NCBI GenBank assembly: GCA_017397895.1
Contig: JAFQHP010000009.1
Span: forward strand, 62,001-126,000
Reading direction: 5' to 3'
DNA: 64,000 nt
Source: Clostridia bacterium
GTDB lineage: Bacteria; Bacillota; Clostridia; Christensenellales; Aristaeellaceae
The notes under the pieces are model-generated. The model searched no databases, had not been told where the DNA came from, and worked only from the letters and a program-made list of their open reading frames with translations. This document shows positions 1 through 9,119 of the stretch, in pieces. The position numbers and the translations under genes were made by a program. The stretch's first letter is position 1, and each line of letters begins with the position of its first letter.

Positions 1-171
1 CGTCCGGCCTTCATGATGAACAGCGCCGACCATGACGACGACCTGACTTCTGCCACCGTTGCCGAAGCGGAAAATTTTACCGACCGCCAGGCAGAAACAG
101 CCGCCGCCATTGCCCGGTCCATCTGCGGCGTACTGCTCATCATCGCATCCTTCCTCATTCCCATGCAATAA
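1..171 (+). CDS. C-terminal fragment of an unknown protein, cut by the window edge
   Basis: Frame 1 is open from the first base to a TAA at 169-171, giving 56 residues with no start inside the window. The fragment is acidic at first (a run of three Asp after a His) and then Ala-rich. It ends in a hydrophobic stretch of about 16 residues (GVLLIIASFLIPMQ), which suggests a membrane-anchored tail. It stops 16 bases before the amidohydrolase start, so the two are probably co-transcribed. The family was not recognised. Confidence 0.5.
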   Translation, partial: RPAFMMNSADHDDDLTSATVAEAENFTDRQAETAAAIARSICGVLLIIASFLIPMQ

Positions 172-187
172 AACAGGAGGCATTTCT

Positions 188-1327
188 ATGCGCATTCAAA
201 ACGGCATCCTGATTACCATCGAAAACGGCCGCTACGAAAAAGGCTATGTGGATTTCGAAAACGGAAAAATCACCGCCTTTGGCGATATGGCGTCCGCCGC
301 ACCCTATGACGGCGAAATCTTGGACGCGGAAGGCGGCTACATCATGCCCGGCTTCATGGACGCCCACACCCATATTGGCATTTCCGAAGAAGGCCTGCGC
401 TGGGAAGGGGAAGATTGTAATGAAACCGTCCACCCCATCACCCCGGATATGCGGGTGGTGGACGGCATCAACCCCTTGGATATTGCCATCCCCAAGGCCC
501 GCCGTGCCGGCGTTACCAGCGTGGTGGTGGCTCCCGGCAGCACCAACGTCATCGGCGGCCAGGCAGCCGTGATCAAATTGTGCCAGGAAACCAATGCGGA
601 GCGCATGGTGCTCAAAGCCCCCTGTGCCATCAAGTGCGCCACCGGCGAAAATCCCAAGCGCAATTACGGCGAAAACAAGGGTCGCTCCCCCATGACCCGC
701 ATGGGCACCGCTGCCGTTTTCCGCAAAACCATGGAAAACGCCAGGCGCTACATGAAGAAAAAAGAAGACGGGGAAGACGTGTACGATCCCGAATTCGACG
801 CCCTGATCCCCCTGCTGAAGAAAGAAATTCCCGCCCATATCCATGCCCACCGGGCCGACGATATTTTAACGGCCATCCGCCTATGCAAGGAATTTGACCT
901 GCGCCTTTCCACCGTGCATACCACCGTGGGCAAGCATGTCATTCCCGAAATTGCCGCTTCCGGCATTATCCCCATTGTGGGCCCCTGCATCGGCCCCGCC
1001 GGCAAGCCGGAAACCGTGGGGGGCGATCTGGCCATGGGCGCCATGCTGAACGCAGCCGGGGTGGAATTTGCCCTCTGTACGGACCATGACGTGGTGGCCT
1101 TGTGGCTGCTGCCATATCTTTGCTCCATTATGGTGCGGGAAGGCCTCAGCGAGGACGCCGCTTTCCGTTCCATTACCATCAACGCCGCCAAGACCGCCGG
1201 CGTGGAAGACCGGGTGGGCTCCATTGCCATTGGCAAGGACGCCGATATCGTGGTCCATTCCGGCCATCCCTTCCATTATCTCACCAAAACCAAAGCCGTG
1301 TTCATCAACGGCAAGCGTGAGGATTGA
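188..1327 (+). CDS. Metal-dependent amidohydrolase (imidazolonepropionase/COG1228-like)
   Basis: A 379-residue cytoplasmic amidohydrolase-superfamily TIM barrel. The metal-binding HxH sits in DAHTHIG (H60, H62) after the usual small N-terminal beta-sandwich. Further ligands are visible as HIHAHR in mid-protein and CTDHD near the C terminus, and the tail has the typical GSIAIGKDADIVV closing motif. The start at 188 is chosen because AGGAGG lies at 175-180; the upstream in-frame ATG at 59 would overlap the preceding gene. It is followed after 3 bases by an M20 hydrolase, so both may act on amide or dipeptide substrates. The actual substrate cannot be read from the sequence. Confidence 0.85.
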   Translation: MRIQNGILITIENGRYEKGYVDFENGKITAFGDMASAAPYDGEILDAEGGYIMPGFMDAHTHIGISEEGLRWEGEDCNETVHPITPDMRVVDGINPLDIAIPKARRAGVTSVVVAPGSTNVIGGQAAVIKLCQETNAERMVLKAPCAIKCATGENPKRNYGENKGRSPMTRMGTAAVFRKTMENARRYMKKKEDGEDVYDPEFDALIPLLKKEIPAHIHAHRADDILTAIRLCKEFDLRLSTVHTTVGKHVIPEIAASGIIPIVGPCIGPAGKPETVGGDLAMGAMLNAAGVEFALCTDHDVVALWLLPYLCSIMVREGLSEDAAFRSITINAAKTAGVEDRVGSIAIGKDADIVVHSGHPFHYLTKTKAVFINGKRED

Positions 1328-1330
1328 CCC

Positions 1331-2500
1331 ATGAAAAATCCCTTTACCGTGGCCGATGGCCTGTTTGAAGATACAGTACGCATCCGCCGCCGCCTCCATC
1401 AATATCCCGAACTTTCCGGCCAGGAGCAGCAAACCCTGGCCTTTATTCGCGCACAGCTGGACACCCTTTCCATTCCCTATGCGGAGTACAAAAACGGCGG
1501 CATCTGCGCCATAATCGGGAAAGGCGACCGGGCCGTGGGGGTTCGCGGGGATGTGGACGCCCTGCCTGTACAGGAGGAAACTAACCTTCCCTACGCATCT
1601 GTGCACAAGGGCGTCATGCATGCCTGCGGCCATGATATCCACACCGCCCTGCTGCTTTCCCTGGCCCGGGCATTCAAAGCGGAGGAAGACACTCTCCCCT
1701 ACATGGTAAAGCTCTTTTTCCAGCCCGCCGAAGAAACAGTGGGCGGTGCCAAGGTGATGGTCGATAGCGGCTGCATGGAAAGCCCGAAGGTGGAAAAGGT
1801 GCTGGCCCTGCATGTGGACCCTGCCCTGCCCGTGGGCCATGCTGCCTACCTGCCCGGCAAAATGAACGCTGCCGTGATTGAACTGGATATCACCGTCAAG
1901 GGCAAAGCCTGCCACGGGGCCCATCCCGAAATGGGGGTGGATGCCATCGTGGCTGCTGCCCACATGATTTGCGCCCTGCAATCAATTCCCAGCCGCTTCA
2001 CTGCCCCCACCACCCCGGTGGTTCTGTCCATCGGCACCATCCACGGCGGCAATGGCCGGAACATCATAACCGGTGAAGTGAAATTGCAGGGTACGGTGCG
2101 GGTATTGGATATGGAAACTGCCCGGCAGGTAAAGGAGCTCATCCGCCGCACAGCTGTTGCTTCCGCCGCTGCCTTTGGTGCTGAAGCGGAAGTCACCCTG
2201 ACGGACGATTATCCCGCCCTCATCAACCACCAGGCCCTCACCCTGGCACTGGCTGCCCATGCCAGGGAGCTTCTTGGCACAGATCATGTAACGCTTCTGG
2301 ACACCCCCAGCATGGGCGCTGATGACTTTGCATATTTCACAAACGCTGCTCCCGGCTGCTATTTCAACCTGGGTGTGGCAGGTCAGCAGGGCTGCGCTTC
2401 CCTGCACAGCCCCCATTTCGCTCCGGATGAAGGCTGCATCCGCACCGGCCTGGCCCTTTTGTACCAGCATCTGTGGGCCTGCATGGAGGGTAAGGTATGA
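1331..2500 (+). CDS. M20 family amidohydrolase / aminoacylase (HipO-like)
   Basis: A 389-residue zinc-dependent M20D hydrolase of the N-acyl-amino acid / hippurate amidohydrolase type. Metal ligands and catalytic residues are seen in ACGHDIHT (about residue 98), FQPAEE (about 130), the HVDP segment, and GADDFAYF near the C terminus. No signal peptide is present, so it is cytoplasmic. It begins 3 bases after the upstream amidohydrolase and overlaps the alanine racemase start by 4 bases (ATGA). This places it in a translationally coupled amide-hydrolysis and D-alanine operon. A role in recycling N-acyl amino acids or peptides is inferred. Confidence 0.88.
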   Translation: MKNPFTVADGLFEDTVRIRRRLHQYPELSGQEQQTLAFIRAQLDTLSIPYAEYKNGGICAIIGKGDRAVGVRGDVDALPVQEETNLPYASVHKGVMHACGHDIHTALLLSLARAFKAEEDTLPYMVKLFFQPAEETVGGAKVMVDSGCMESPKVEKVLALHVDPALPVGHAAYLPGKMNAAVIELDITVKGKACHGAHPEMGVDAIVAAAHMICALQSIPSRFTAPTTPVVLSIGTIHGGNGRNIITGEVKLQGTVRVLDMETARQVKELIRRTAVASAAAFGAEAEVTLTDDYPALINHQALTLALAAHARELLGTDHVTLLDTPSMGADDFAYFTNAAPGCYFNLGVAGQQGCASLHSPHFAPDEGCIRTGLALLYQHLWACMEGKV

Positions 2501-3591
2501 TCCCGGGCGATACGCAAATCCGCATTTCCCTTGGTGCCATCGGCGCCAATATGGACGCCCTGCAGCGCTTGATCGGGCCGGATGTGGCCATCATGGCGGT
2601 GGTAAAGGCCAACGGTTATGGCCACGGTGCGGCGGAGATTGCCCCCACGCTGCTTCGCCACGGTGCTGTGTATCTGGCCGTGGCCCGGATGGAAGAAGCC
2701 CTTCCCCTGTGGCAAGCTTACCCCGATGCGCCGCTTTTTGTGCTGGGCCGCACGCCGGATGGGCAACTGGAAGAAGCCGTAAAGAACCGTATTACCCTGA
2801 CAGTTTTCTCCCTGCAGCAAGCCCTGCTTTTGAATGAGATTGCCGGGAAGATGGGCAAAACAGCCTGCATCCACCTGAAGGTGGAAACGGGCTTCAACCG
2901 CCTGGGCACCGATAACGTGGAGGAATTAGCAGCCATCCTGCAATTACCTCACCTGTACGCAGAGGGCATCTATTCCCACCTGGCATTATTGGACCGGGCC
3001 CATGACGAAGCACAGCTGCAGCGCCTGCTGAATACTGCAGATGCCCTGGAGAAAACGGGCCACCACTTTCGCTACCGCCACATTGCGGACAGCATCAGCG
3101 CCGTGGATTACCCGGATTTTCGGCTGAACATGGTGCGCCCCGGCGCTGTTTTGTACGGTATGAAGGGGTTTGAAAGCAATGCTCTGCAGCCCCGTCCCGC
3201 CCTCACCTTCCAGACCCGCATCACCCGCCTGCGCGATCTTTCTCCCGGCGAAGGTGTGGGGTATGACCTTGCCTGGCAGGCCGCCCGCCCCTCCCGCATT
3301 GCCGCCCTGCCGGTGGGCTATGCCGACGGCTATCCCCGTTGCCTTGGCGGCAAGGGGTATGTTACCGTCCGGGGCGTGAAATGCCCGCTGGTTGGCATCA
3401 TGTGCATGGATCAGTGTGTGGCCGATGTGACGGATGTGCCCGGCGTGCAGGAAGGGGATCCTGTCATCCTCTACGGCGACGGCACAAACAATACCCTGTC
3501 CATTGCCGAAGCCGCATCACTTGCCGGAACAAACAAAAACGAATTGCTGGCCCGTCTGTCTGCCCGCCCTGCCCGCATCTATGAAGACTAA
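2497..3591 (+). CDS. alr: Alanine racemase
   Basis: A 364-residue PLP enzyme that interconverts L- and D-alanine for peptidoglycan synthesis. The Schiff-base lysine is K37 in AVVKANGYGHG, and the second catalytic base (Tyr) is in VGYDLAW near residue 255. The C-terminal beta domain has CMDQ and the GDPVILYG motif of the family. Length is typical. Its ATG overlaps the stop of the M20 gene. The other D-Ala-D-Ala genes of the window, murF and ddl, are about 57 kb away on the opposite strand, so there is no local cell-wall cluster here. The gene is closed by a strong bidirectional terminator. Confidence 0.96.
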   Translation: MIPGDTQIRISLGAIGANMDALQRLIGPDVAIMAVVKANGYGHGAAEIAPTLLRHGAVYLAVARMEEALPLWQAYPDAPLFVLGRTPDGQLEEAVKNRITLTVFSLQQALLLNEIAGKMGKTACIHLKVETGFNRLGTDNVEELAAILQLPHLYAEGIYSHLALLDRAHDEAQLQRLLNTADALEKTGHHFRYRHIADSISAVDYPDFRLNMVRPGAVLYGMKGFESNALQPRPALTFQTRITRLRDLSPGEGVGYDLAWQAARPSRIAALPVGYADGYPRCLGGKGYVTVRGVKCPLVGIMCMDQCVADVTDVPGVQEGDPVILYGDGTNNTLSIAEAASLAGTNKNELLARLSARPARIYED

Positions 3592-3592
3592 A

Positions 3593-3630
3593 AAAAGCGT
3601 TTTGCCTTTTCGCAAAACGCTTTTCTTTTT
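3593..3630. terminator. Bidirectional intrinsic terminator
   Basis: A 13-bp perfect stem (AAAAGCGTTTTGC at 3593-3605 pairing with 3612-3624) with a 6-base loop and T-runs on both sides. It lies between the converging alr gene and the sugar isomerase gene and can serve both. Confidence 0.92.
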
Positions 3631-4463
3631 CAGCAGAATTTCAGCATATTTTTCACATAATCCAGCTGCATTTTTAATTCCCCGTAAATATCCCCGTCAT
3701 AGGCCTTGTCATGGTCCAGGGTGTACCACTTTGGCTGCACCAGCTTTTCGCACAGCGGCAAAATCCTCGCCCAATCCATCACCCCATAGCCCACCGGGCG
3801 GAACAGATGCTCCTTCGTTGTATCAAAGCTATCCCGCCAATAGTCCTTCAGGTGCACAATCTCCATCCGATGGGCGTATTTCTCAATCTGCCCTTCACAC
3901 CGGCACCCGCCGATCTCCATCCATCCCAGATCCGGCTCAAAGCGCATCAGAGGATGTGCCCTTGCCATGATATAGTCCATTCGGAAACCATCCTGCCACC
4001 GGTTCAGGTATTCCTGGGCATGGTTGTGATAATGGACGGTAAGGCCCGTTTCCTGCGCCAGCGCCACCACCCGGTTGATTTTCGCCATCACATCATCGTC
4101 CATGGTGTCATCCGGTAAAAGAAGCCCGATGTATTGGCAGCCGATTGCCCTCACATACTGTAGCTTTTCCAACGGGGTTGTACCCTGCATCACCAGCGCC
4201 TTGTCAAAATCATTCAGCGCCTGCACATCTGCTTCCGTTTCCTCCCCCGTCAGTTCCTTCAGGCGCACAAAGGCACTGAAGGGCAATAGGCCGGCCTCCT
4301 TGCACCAGGCAGCAATTTTCCCGGCATCATGGCCGAAAAAGCCCAACAGTTCAATACCCCCGTAGCCAAGGGCAGCCACTTTTTTCAGCGTGCCCGGCAT
4401 GTCCCTTCTCATTTCATCCATCAGGATGAACCCAGGGGCCGCAATTTTCACATCCCGCGTCAC
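3630..4463 (-). CDS. Sugar phosphate isomerase/epimerase-like TIM-barrel protein
   Basis: A 277-residue AP-endonuclease-2/xylose-isomerase-like TIM barrel. Family landmarks are HYHNHAQEY (metal-binding His/Glu strand), FEPDLGW and VHLKDYWRD (His and Asp of the C-terminal metal site). Such proteins act as sugar or inositol isomerases, epimerases or dehydratases; the substrate is not readable. It starts with GTG, supported by GGGAGG 5 bases upstream. It follows the ZIP transporter gene by 10 bases and is probably transcribed with it from the promoter at 5255-5283. The functional link between the two is unclear. Confidence 0.82.
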   Translation of the reverse strand: MTRDVKIAAPGFILMDEMRRDMPGTLKKVAALGYGGIELLGFFGHDAGKIAAWCKEAGLLPFSAFVRLKELTGEETEADVQALNDFDKALVMQGTTPLEKLQYVRAIGCQYIGLLLPDDTMDDDVMAKINRVVALAQETGLTVHYHNHAQEYLNRWQDGFRMDYIMARAHPLMRFEPDLGWMEIGGCRCEGQIEKYAHRMEIVHLKDYWRDSFDTTKEHLFRPVGYGVMDWARILPLCEKLVQPKWYTLDHDKAYDGDIYGELKMQLDYVKNMLKFC

Positions 4464-4473
4464 AATTCCTCCC

Positions 4474-5229
4474 TTATCCCAGAAAATGCGTCATCATCAG
4501 CATCAGGCAAAAGCCTGCCAGCAGCGCATAGGTGGCCCCCCGCTCGCTGCCGTGGGCATGGGTTTCGGGGATCATTTCGTCGCTGATCACATACAGCATG
4601 GTGCCCCCGGCAAAGGCCAGGGCAAAGGGCAATACCGCCGCCGAAATACTGACGGCCAGATACCCAAATAAAGTCCCCACCACTTCCACCAATCCTGTCA
4701 TCAGCGCCGCCACGAAGGTGCGGCCCCGGCTCATCCCGGCGGCCAGCATGGGCCCGATGATCACCATGCCCTCCGGAATGTTCTGCAGTGCAATCCCTGC
4801 GGCAATGGTCACGGCTTCGCCATCATTGCCTGTACCAAAGCCCACACCGGCAGCAATGCCCTCCGGCAGGTTGTGAATGGCAATGGCCATCACAAACAAA
4901 AGCACCTTGTTCAATTTCGCCGTCTGGTCCGGATGGGCCTCCTGGTCCAGCCCGGACAGCTTGTGCAAATGGGGCACCAGCTTATCCAGCACGTTCAAAA
5001 ACAACGCCCCGCAGAATACACCGGCCACAGTAATCCACAGATTGCCGTAATCCAAGGACGGAATAATCAGCCCGATCACGGCTGCCGCCAGCATCACCCC
5101 GGCCGCAAAGGAAAGCACAATATCGCTGAACTTATGCGAAATTTTCTTGAACACAAACCCCAGCCCGGCGCCTGCAACCGTAGCACCCCCTACCCCCAGG
5201 GCCGTTAACCATACCATTTCCATGAGCAT
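4474..5229 (-). CDS. ZIP family divalent metal transporter (ZupT/GufA-like)
   Basis: A 251-residue integral membrane protein with about eight hydrophobic segments. It carries the ZIP signatures HNLPEG (TM4) and QNIPEG (TM5), whose His and Glu residues form the intramembrane metal site. A loop with HLHKL and acidic residues separates TM3 and TM4. It probably imports zinc, manganese or iron, and the Ala/Gly-rich helices are normal for the family. It is the first gene of a two-gene unit. Three nearby Met codons could start it; the first has AAAGGA upstream. Confidence 0.93.
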   Translation of the reverse strand: MLMEMVWLTALGVGGATVAGAGLGFVFKKISHKFSDIVLSFAAGVMLAAAVIGLIIPSLDYGNLWITVAGVFCGALFLNVLDKLVPHLHKLSGLDQEAHPDQTAKLNKVLLFVMAIAIHNLPEGIAAGVGFGTGNDGEAVTIAAGIALQNIPEGMVIIGPMLAAGMSRGRTFVAALMTGLVEVVGTLFGYLAVSISAAVLPFALAFAGGTMLYVISDEMIPETHAHGSERGATYALLAGFCLMLMMTHFLG

Positions 5230-5254
5230 TTTTCCTTTCGTTCATTTCTGTTCC

Positions 5255-5283
5255 AGTATATCACGGGACGCTCATCTTCGCAA
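5255..5283 (-). promoter_or_regulatory. Promoter for the ZIP transporter operon
   Basis: On the minus strand TTGCGA (-35, plus coordinates 5278-5283) is followed by a 17-base spacer and TATACT (-10, 5255-5260), about 25 bases before the ZIP start. Confidence 0.65.
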
Positions 5284-5329
5284 TTGCATCCTCTGAATGA
5301 TATATACCCTGTTTGCCGTCCCATAAACA

Positions 5330-5362
5330 AAAAGCGCCGCAGCAATCATGCCGCAGCGCATT
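5330..5362 (-). terminator. Intrinsic terminator of the GH43 gene
   Basis: Downstream of the GH43 stop, an 11-bp GC-rich stem (arms 5334-5344 and 5349-5359, with G-T wobbles on the minus strand) has a 4-base loop and is followed on the minus strand by CTTTTTG. Confidence 0.85.
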
Positions 5363-5368
5363 TTTCGT

Positions 5369-7312
5369 TTATTTCACCGGCGTAACCTGCCACCACTTGG
5401 CCTGCACATCCCCAGCAAAGAGAATGTACAGATCGGTCACGCCTTCCGTATTCCGGGTGTCCGCGGTGTATTCCCGCATATCCCCAGCTTCCACCGTGAA
5501 TTCACACAGCACCTGGCCGTCAAAGCCGCCGGTCATCACCCGTACGGCGCCGCCGCCCTGGGATGCAGCGCACAGGGTAAAGGCGCTGCTGCCGCTATGG
5601 AAATCCACGTTTTTCAGCTGCATCCAGTCGCCGCTTTCGGCAACGGTCACCGCATCGGGGCCATAGCCGGTCACTTCAATGCCCGCTTCCCGGTACATGG
5701 TCTGGGCGGCCACCTTTTCATAGGGATTGAAATCATGCAGCTGGGGCGTGCCCTGCATGGTACCCTTCTTCACAAGGATGGAGCCGTCTTCATTAACATC
5801 CATCACGTCCATCTGGGGAGAGCGGTAATTGCCGGTGATGCCCATGCTTTTTTCCACAGGCCGGTTGTGGTACAGCAGGTAATGCACGCCCTTGAACTCC
5901 ACAATGCTGTGGTGGTTATTGCCGTACAGACCAAAGAACTTGCCCTGATTGGCAAATACCTGGCCGCCATAGGTGAAGGGGCCCAGGGGATTTTCGCTGG
6001 TCATATACTGGATCGCGCCGCTTTCCATGCCGTAGGCATTGCCGGTGGTGTTCCAGTTGGAGCAGTAGCTGTAATAATAGGTATCGCCGATGCGGTTCAT
6101 GCCGGAATCCTCAAACACAAAGGGCGCATCGATCACCTGAGGTTCCCCCACGATGGAGATCATATCGTCTCCCAGCTGCACGCAGCGGATGGTGCCGGGA
6201 TGGGCATCCTGGCCCTTGGGCACACCGCCGCCAAAGTAGAGATAGCCTGTGCCGTCCTCTTCCACAAATACAGCAGGGTCAAACAGCCACACCACATTGG
6301 CGCAATTGGGAGTGGAACGGGTGATCAGCCCATGGCCCAGGGGATCCCGGAAGGGGCCGGCAGGGTCATCCGCCACCAGCACGGTCACACCGTTGCCGCT
6401 GTTACAGGAATAGAGGAAGAACCGGTCCTTCCCGTCCACCACCTTATGGGCAGCGGCAGGGGCCCAGGAATTATTGGCCCAGGTAAGGATACCGCTTCTG
6501 CCGGCCACGGGAATGGCGCCATGGTCCGTCCAGTTCACCAGGTCGGAAGAGGAAATGCAGTTGATCTTGTTGATCTGGCCATAGGTATTTTCCTTCACCT
6601 TACCGTCCGCACCGTATTCCACCAGGTCGTTTGTGGTGTACACATACAGCCTGTTGTTCCACACCAGGTATCCGGGGTCAGCGCCAAAACGCTGGGTATA
6701 CAGGGGGTTATACTCCCCATTCTTTTTGTGGCTCTTGTTCCACACCATTTCATCAAACAGCTTCTTCAATGCTTCTTCTCCCTCCGGCATCTGGAAAGGC
6801 GCCCTTTCCTGAGCCTGTCCCTTTTGTCTGGCTGCACCCTGCAGCGTGAAATTACGGATGGTAAAGGGCGTATCCGCTTCCCCGCCCTCCACATACAAAA
6901 CAAAGGTGTCATAATCTCCCGCCACCCAAGCCGCAGACAGGGTGACCCATTTGCCCTTTTGCAGCGTATCACTTACCAGGTTTTCATAGGAAACCTTGCC
7001 GTCCTTTTCATGCTCCACCGACAAGATAAACCGGCCGGAGGCAATAGCATCCTGCTTCACTTCCACGCTGATGCGGTAGCTTTCCTGGGGCACCAGGTCA
7101 AAGGCGTGGCCGGGGGAATTCCAGGTGGCGTTTCTCCCGGTGATCAGCAGCCCTTCCTCCGTCACTTCAAGGGCGGCCCCGCCGCCGCTGCGGGCATACC
7201 AGCCATCGGTACCGGCGGAAAAATCGGAATGATAGTCCATTTCCTCTGCCTGTACAGCACCGCAAAACAGCGCCAATACCATTACCAGCACCAGAAAAAT
7301 GTATTTTTTCAT
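5369..7312 (-). CDS. Secreted GH43 glycosidase with two carbohydrate-binding modules (arabinofuranosidase/xylosidase type)
   Basis: A 647-residue exported enzyme. Residues 1-22 form a Sec signal peptide ending GAVQA. Residues about 25-155 look like a CBM4/9-type beta-sandwich. Residues about 190-515 form a GH43 five-bladed propeller, with FGADPGYLVW carrying the catalytic base, FDPAVFVEEDGTGYLYFGG on a later blade and VFEDSG carrying the acid. Residues about 520-645 resemble CBM6. This architecture fits arabinoxylan arabinofuranohydrolases and beta-xylosidases that trim hemicellulose side chains. The start overlaps the stop of the upstream GNAT gene (ATGA), so translation may be coupled. Confidence 0.88.
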   Translation of the reverse strand: MKKYIFLVLVMVLALFCGAVQAEEMDYHSDFSAGTDGWYARSGGGAALEVTEEGLLITGRNATWNSPGHAFDLVPQESYRISVEVKQDAIASGRFILSVEHEKDGKVSYENLVSDTLQKGKWVTLSAAWVAGDYDTFVLYVEGGEADTPFTIRNFTLQGAARQKGQAQERAPFQMPEGEEALKKLFDEMVWNKSHKKNGEYNPLYTQRFGADPGYLVWNNRLYVYTTNDLVEYGADGKVKENTYGQINKINCISSSDLVNWTDHGAIPVAGRSGILTWANNSWAPAAAHKVVDGKDRFFLYSCNSGNGVTVLVADDPAGPFRDPLGHGLITRSTPNCANVVWLFDPAVFVEEDGTGYLYFGGGVPKGQDAHPGTIRCVQLGDDMISIVGEPQVIDAPFVFEDSGMNRIGDTYYYSYCSNWNTTGNAYGMESGAIQYMTSENPLGPFTYGGQVFANQGKFFGLYGNNHHSIVEFKGVHYLLYHNRPVEKSMGITGNYRSPQMDVMDVNEDGSILVKKGTMQGTPQLHDFNPYEKVAAQTMYREAGIEVTGYGPDAVTVAESGDWMQLKNVDFHSGSSAFTLCAASQGGGAVRVMTGGFDGQVLCEFTVEAGDMREYTADTRNTEGVTDLYILFAGDVQAKWWQVTPVK

Positions 7313-7743
7313 GTACTCCCCTCCAGCTTTTTTCTCATGTAAGCTTCCTTTTTCTCTTCAAAGCCCATGGCGCCATACAGCGCCTTGGCCGCCTCATTTT
7401 CACAGCCTGTCAGAAGGTGCATTTCACAAACGCCGTACGCCCCCTGCAAGTGCTCCGTCATGAAGGCAAGCATCGCACGGCCGGCGCCCTTTTTCCGGTG
7501 CGCCGCATCCACATACATTTCGGTTATTTCGGCGCAGGGCGCGTTATAGCAGAAGGAATGATGCACCTGGGCGCAGCAAAAGCCGATCAGCACACCCGCT
7601 TCCTCCGCCACCGCAACCACTTCCCGTCCAGCGCCCAAGGCAGCCCGAATATCCGCTTCCCCCACATCATCCACTTCATTGAAGGCGCGGTTCAATTGCA
7701 TCAGCATTCCTGCGTCGCTTTCCGCAGCCAGCCGTATCCGCAT
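7309..7743 (-). CDS. GNAT family N-acetyltransferase
   Basis: A 144-residue GNAT domain. The acetyl-CoA-binding region is seen in ITEMYVDAAHRKKGAGRAM (R-x-x-G-x-G/A), followed by the late NEAAKALYGAMGF helix typical of the fold. The start at 7743 is preferred over longer in-frame starts because GAGGTGAAAGG lies directly upstream and the protein then begins MRIRLA, where GNAT domains usually begin. It overlaps the GH43 gene start by 4 bases, which is an unexpected partner. The acetyl acceptor is unknown. A TAAAAT hexamer about 30 bases upstream (minus strand) could be its -10 element. Confidence 0.85.
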   Translation of the reverse strand: MRIRLAAESDAGMLMQLNRAFNEVDDVGEADIRAALGAGREVVAVAEEAGVLIGFCCAQVHHSFCYNAPCAEITEMYVDAAHRKKGAGRAMLAFMTEHLQGAYGVCEMHLLTGCENEAAKALYGAMGFEEKKEAYMRKKLEGST

Positions 7744-7826
7744 CCCTTTCACCTCGTCCTTCCTTATGTTCATTTTAGCACATTTTTTTCTGCATGAAAA
7801 CCCAATTTCTCTGCCATTTCGGGGAC

Positions 7827-7853
7827 AAAAATAGCGCTGCATTTTTGCAGCGC
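7827..7853 (-). terminator. Intrinsic terminator of the ferritin-like gene
   Basis: A perfect 8-bp stem (GCGCTGCA at 7834-7841, TGCAGCGC at 7846-7853) with a 4-base loop, followed on the minus strand by TATTTTTG. Confidence 0.87.
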
Positions 7854-7859
7854 CGCTTT

Positions 7860-9119
7860 TTATTTTTCCAATGCGCAGGGTGTACGCCCCACGTCCGTAT
7901 TGTCCTTTTTTCTGTTTCGCAGCACCGCAAGGGGATGCTCCTCCACCTGGAAACGATAATCCTGGCCGAAATTTTTGATGTGCTTTTCAATCACCTGATG
8001 GCTCATCACGCTGTTCAAATCGCAGTTGACCATCTGCTGATAACGGAAGAAATCAGCATCCTTTTCCAGGCTCTCCACGGCAGCATAGCTTTCCCTGCAG
8101 GCTGTCACCTGCACCGTGCCTGAAAGCACCGCCCTCACATGATCGATATTGCTTTCCAGCTTCAACGGCGCCGGGAAGGTCCCCTCTCCCACCACCTGGG
8201 GATAATCCTTGCCCTCCACATGCCGCAACAGCTTCACTGCTTCATGCAAATGGCTGATTTCCACATCCAGCATCTGCGCCCACACCTTCCGGATGCTGGA
8301 ATCCGTTTCCGTTTCGCAGCAGCTCCAGTACAGATAGCACTCAATGTACTGGTGCATCACCAGGTTCTCCAGCCACGTGGCGTTCACGTCCAGCAGGCTG
8401 CCGTAATGGGAAACGTGCTGCTCTTCGATCATGCCAATTTCCCGATACAGCGCCCGGCCCGGGGTATTGGGATAGGCGGCGCACACGTTCATGTAGTAGT
8501 TCATGGTCTGCTGCTCAGCGGCGGTGATAATGCCCACGCTCAGCTTCGTCTGCAAATCGGCTTCCTTGTTTTTGATGGGCCGCTTCACGCTATCAAAGGG
8601 ATAGCGGTGATGGGCAATGGTGGGCCGGCCGGGCATAATTTCCGTATAGCAGCCCACCAGCTTCTCTGCGTGCCTTCCGTTTTCCAGCTCCATCAGGTCG
8701 GCGTAGCGGTACAGATGGTCAAAATCCTCCAGCAGGGCAAAGTTCAGCGCATTGCGCACATATTCATCCGGCTCCCGCTTGGCCAGATGGGCCGTCAGGT
8801 CCACCGCCAGCTGCTCATAGCCAATGGTGTGCTCCAGCATATCTTCGTCATCCGGCTTCAGGGCCGCCACCAGCTTTTGCTGCTGCTGTTCACTGCGGCG
8901 TATCAGCGCTAGGGCCCGGCACACATCGCCGTCTGCACAATTTCGATGGAACTGATGGGTGAACCATACGTTTTCAAACTCCGTTCCGTTCATCAGGATC
9001 ACCCGGGTGCGGGTATAAGGATCCACAGTGTGCTTGTCATAAGGGCAGGGGGACATATCCGTCCAGTTCATCAGGTGATCATCAATCCGCTTGGGCTTTT
9101 CTAAAAATGGATTCATCAT
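7860..9119 (-). CDS. Ferritin-like (di-iron-type four-helix) protein of unknown function
   Basis: A 419-residue soluble protein with no signal peptide, predicted mostly alpha-helical. Three acidic/His helix motifs stand out: LLEDFDHLYR (about residue 128), MIEEQHVSHYG (about 228) and MLDVEISHLHEA (about 280). Such repeated E/DxxH helices are how ferritin-like carboxylate-bridged di-iron sites appear. NCBI-style annotation would probably be 'ferritin-like domain-containing protein' or hypothetical. The first two codons are both ATG; AGGAGG lies 4 and 7 bases upstream, so translation may start at the second. It stands alone with its own terminator. Metal binding and activity are inferences. Confidence 0.6.
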   Translation of the reverse strand: MMNPFLEKPKRIDDHLMNWTDMSPCPYDKHTVDPYTRTRVILMNGTEFENVWFTHQFHRNCADGDVCRALALIRRSEQQQQKLVAALKPDDEDMLEHTIGYEQLAVDLTAHLAKREPDEYVRNALNFALLEDFDHLYRYADLMELENGRHAEKLVGCYTEIMPGRPTIAHHRYPFDSVKRPIKNKEADLQTKLSVGIITAAEQQTMNYYMNVCAAYPNTPGRALYREIGMIEEQHVSHYGSLLDVNATWLENLVMHQYIECYLYWSCCETETDSSIRKVWAQMLDVEISHLHEAVKLLRHVEGKDYPQVVGEGTFPAPLKLESNIDHVRAVLSGTVQVTACRESYAAVESLEKDADFFRYQQMVNCDLNSVMSHQVIEKHIKNFGQDYRFQVEEHPLAVLRNRKKDNTDVGRTPCALEK

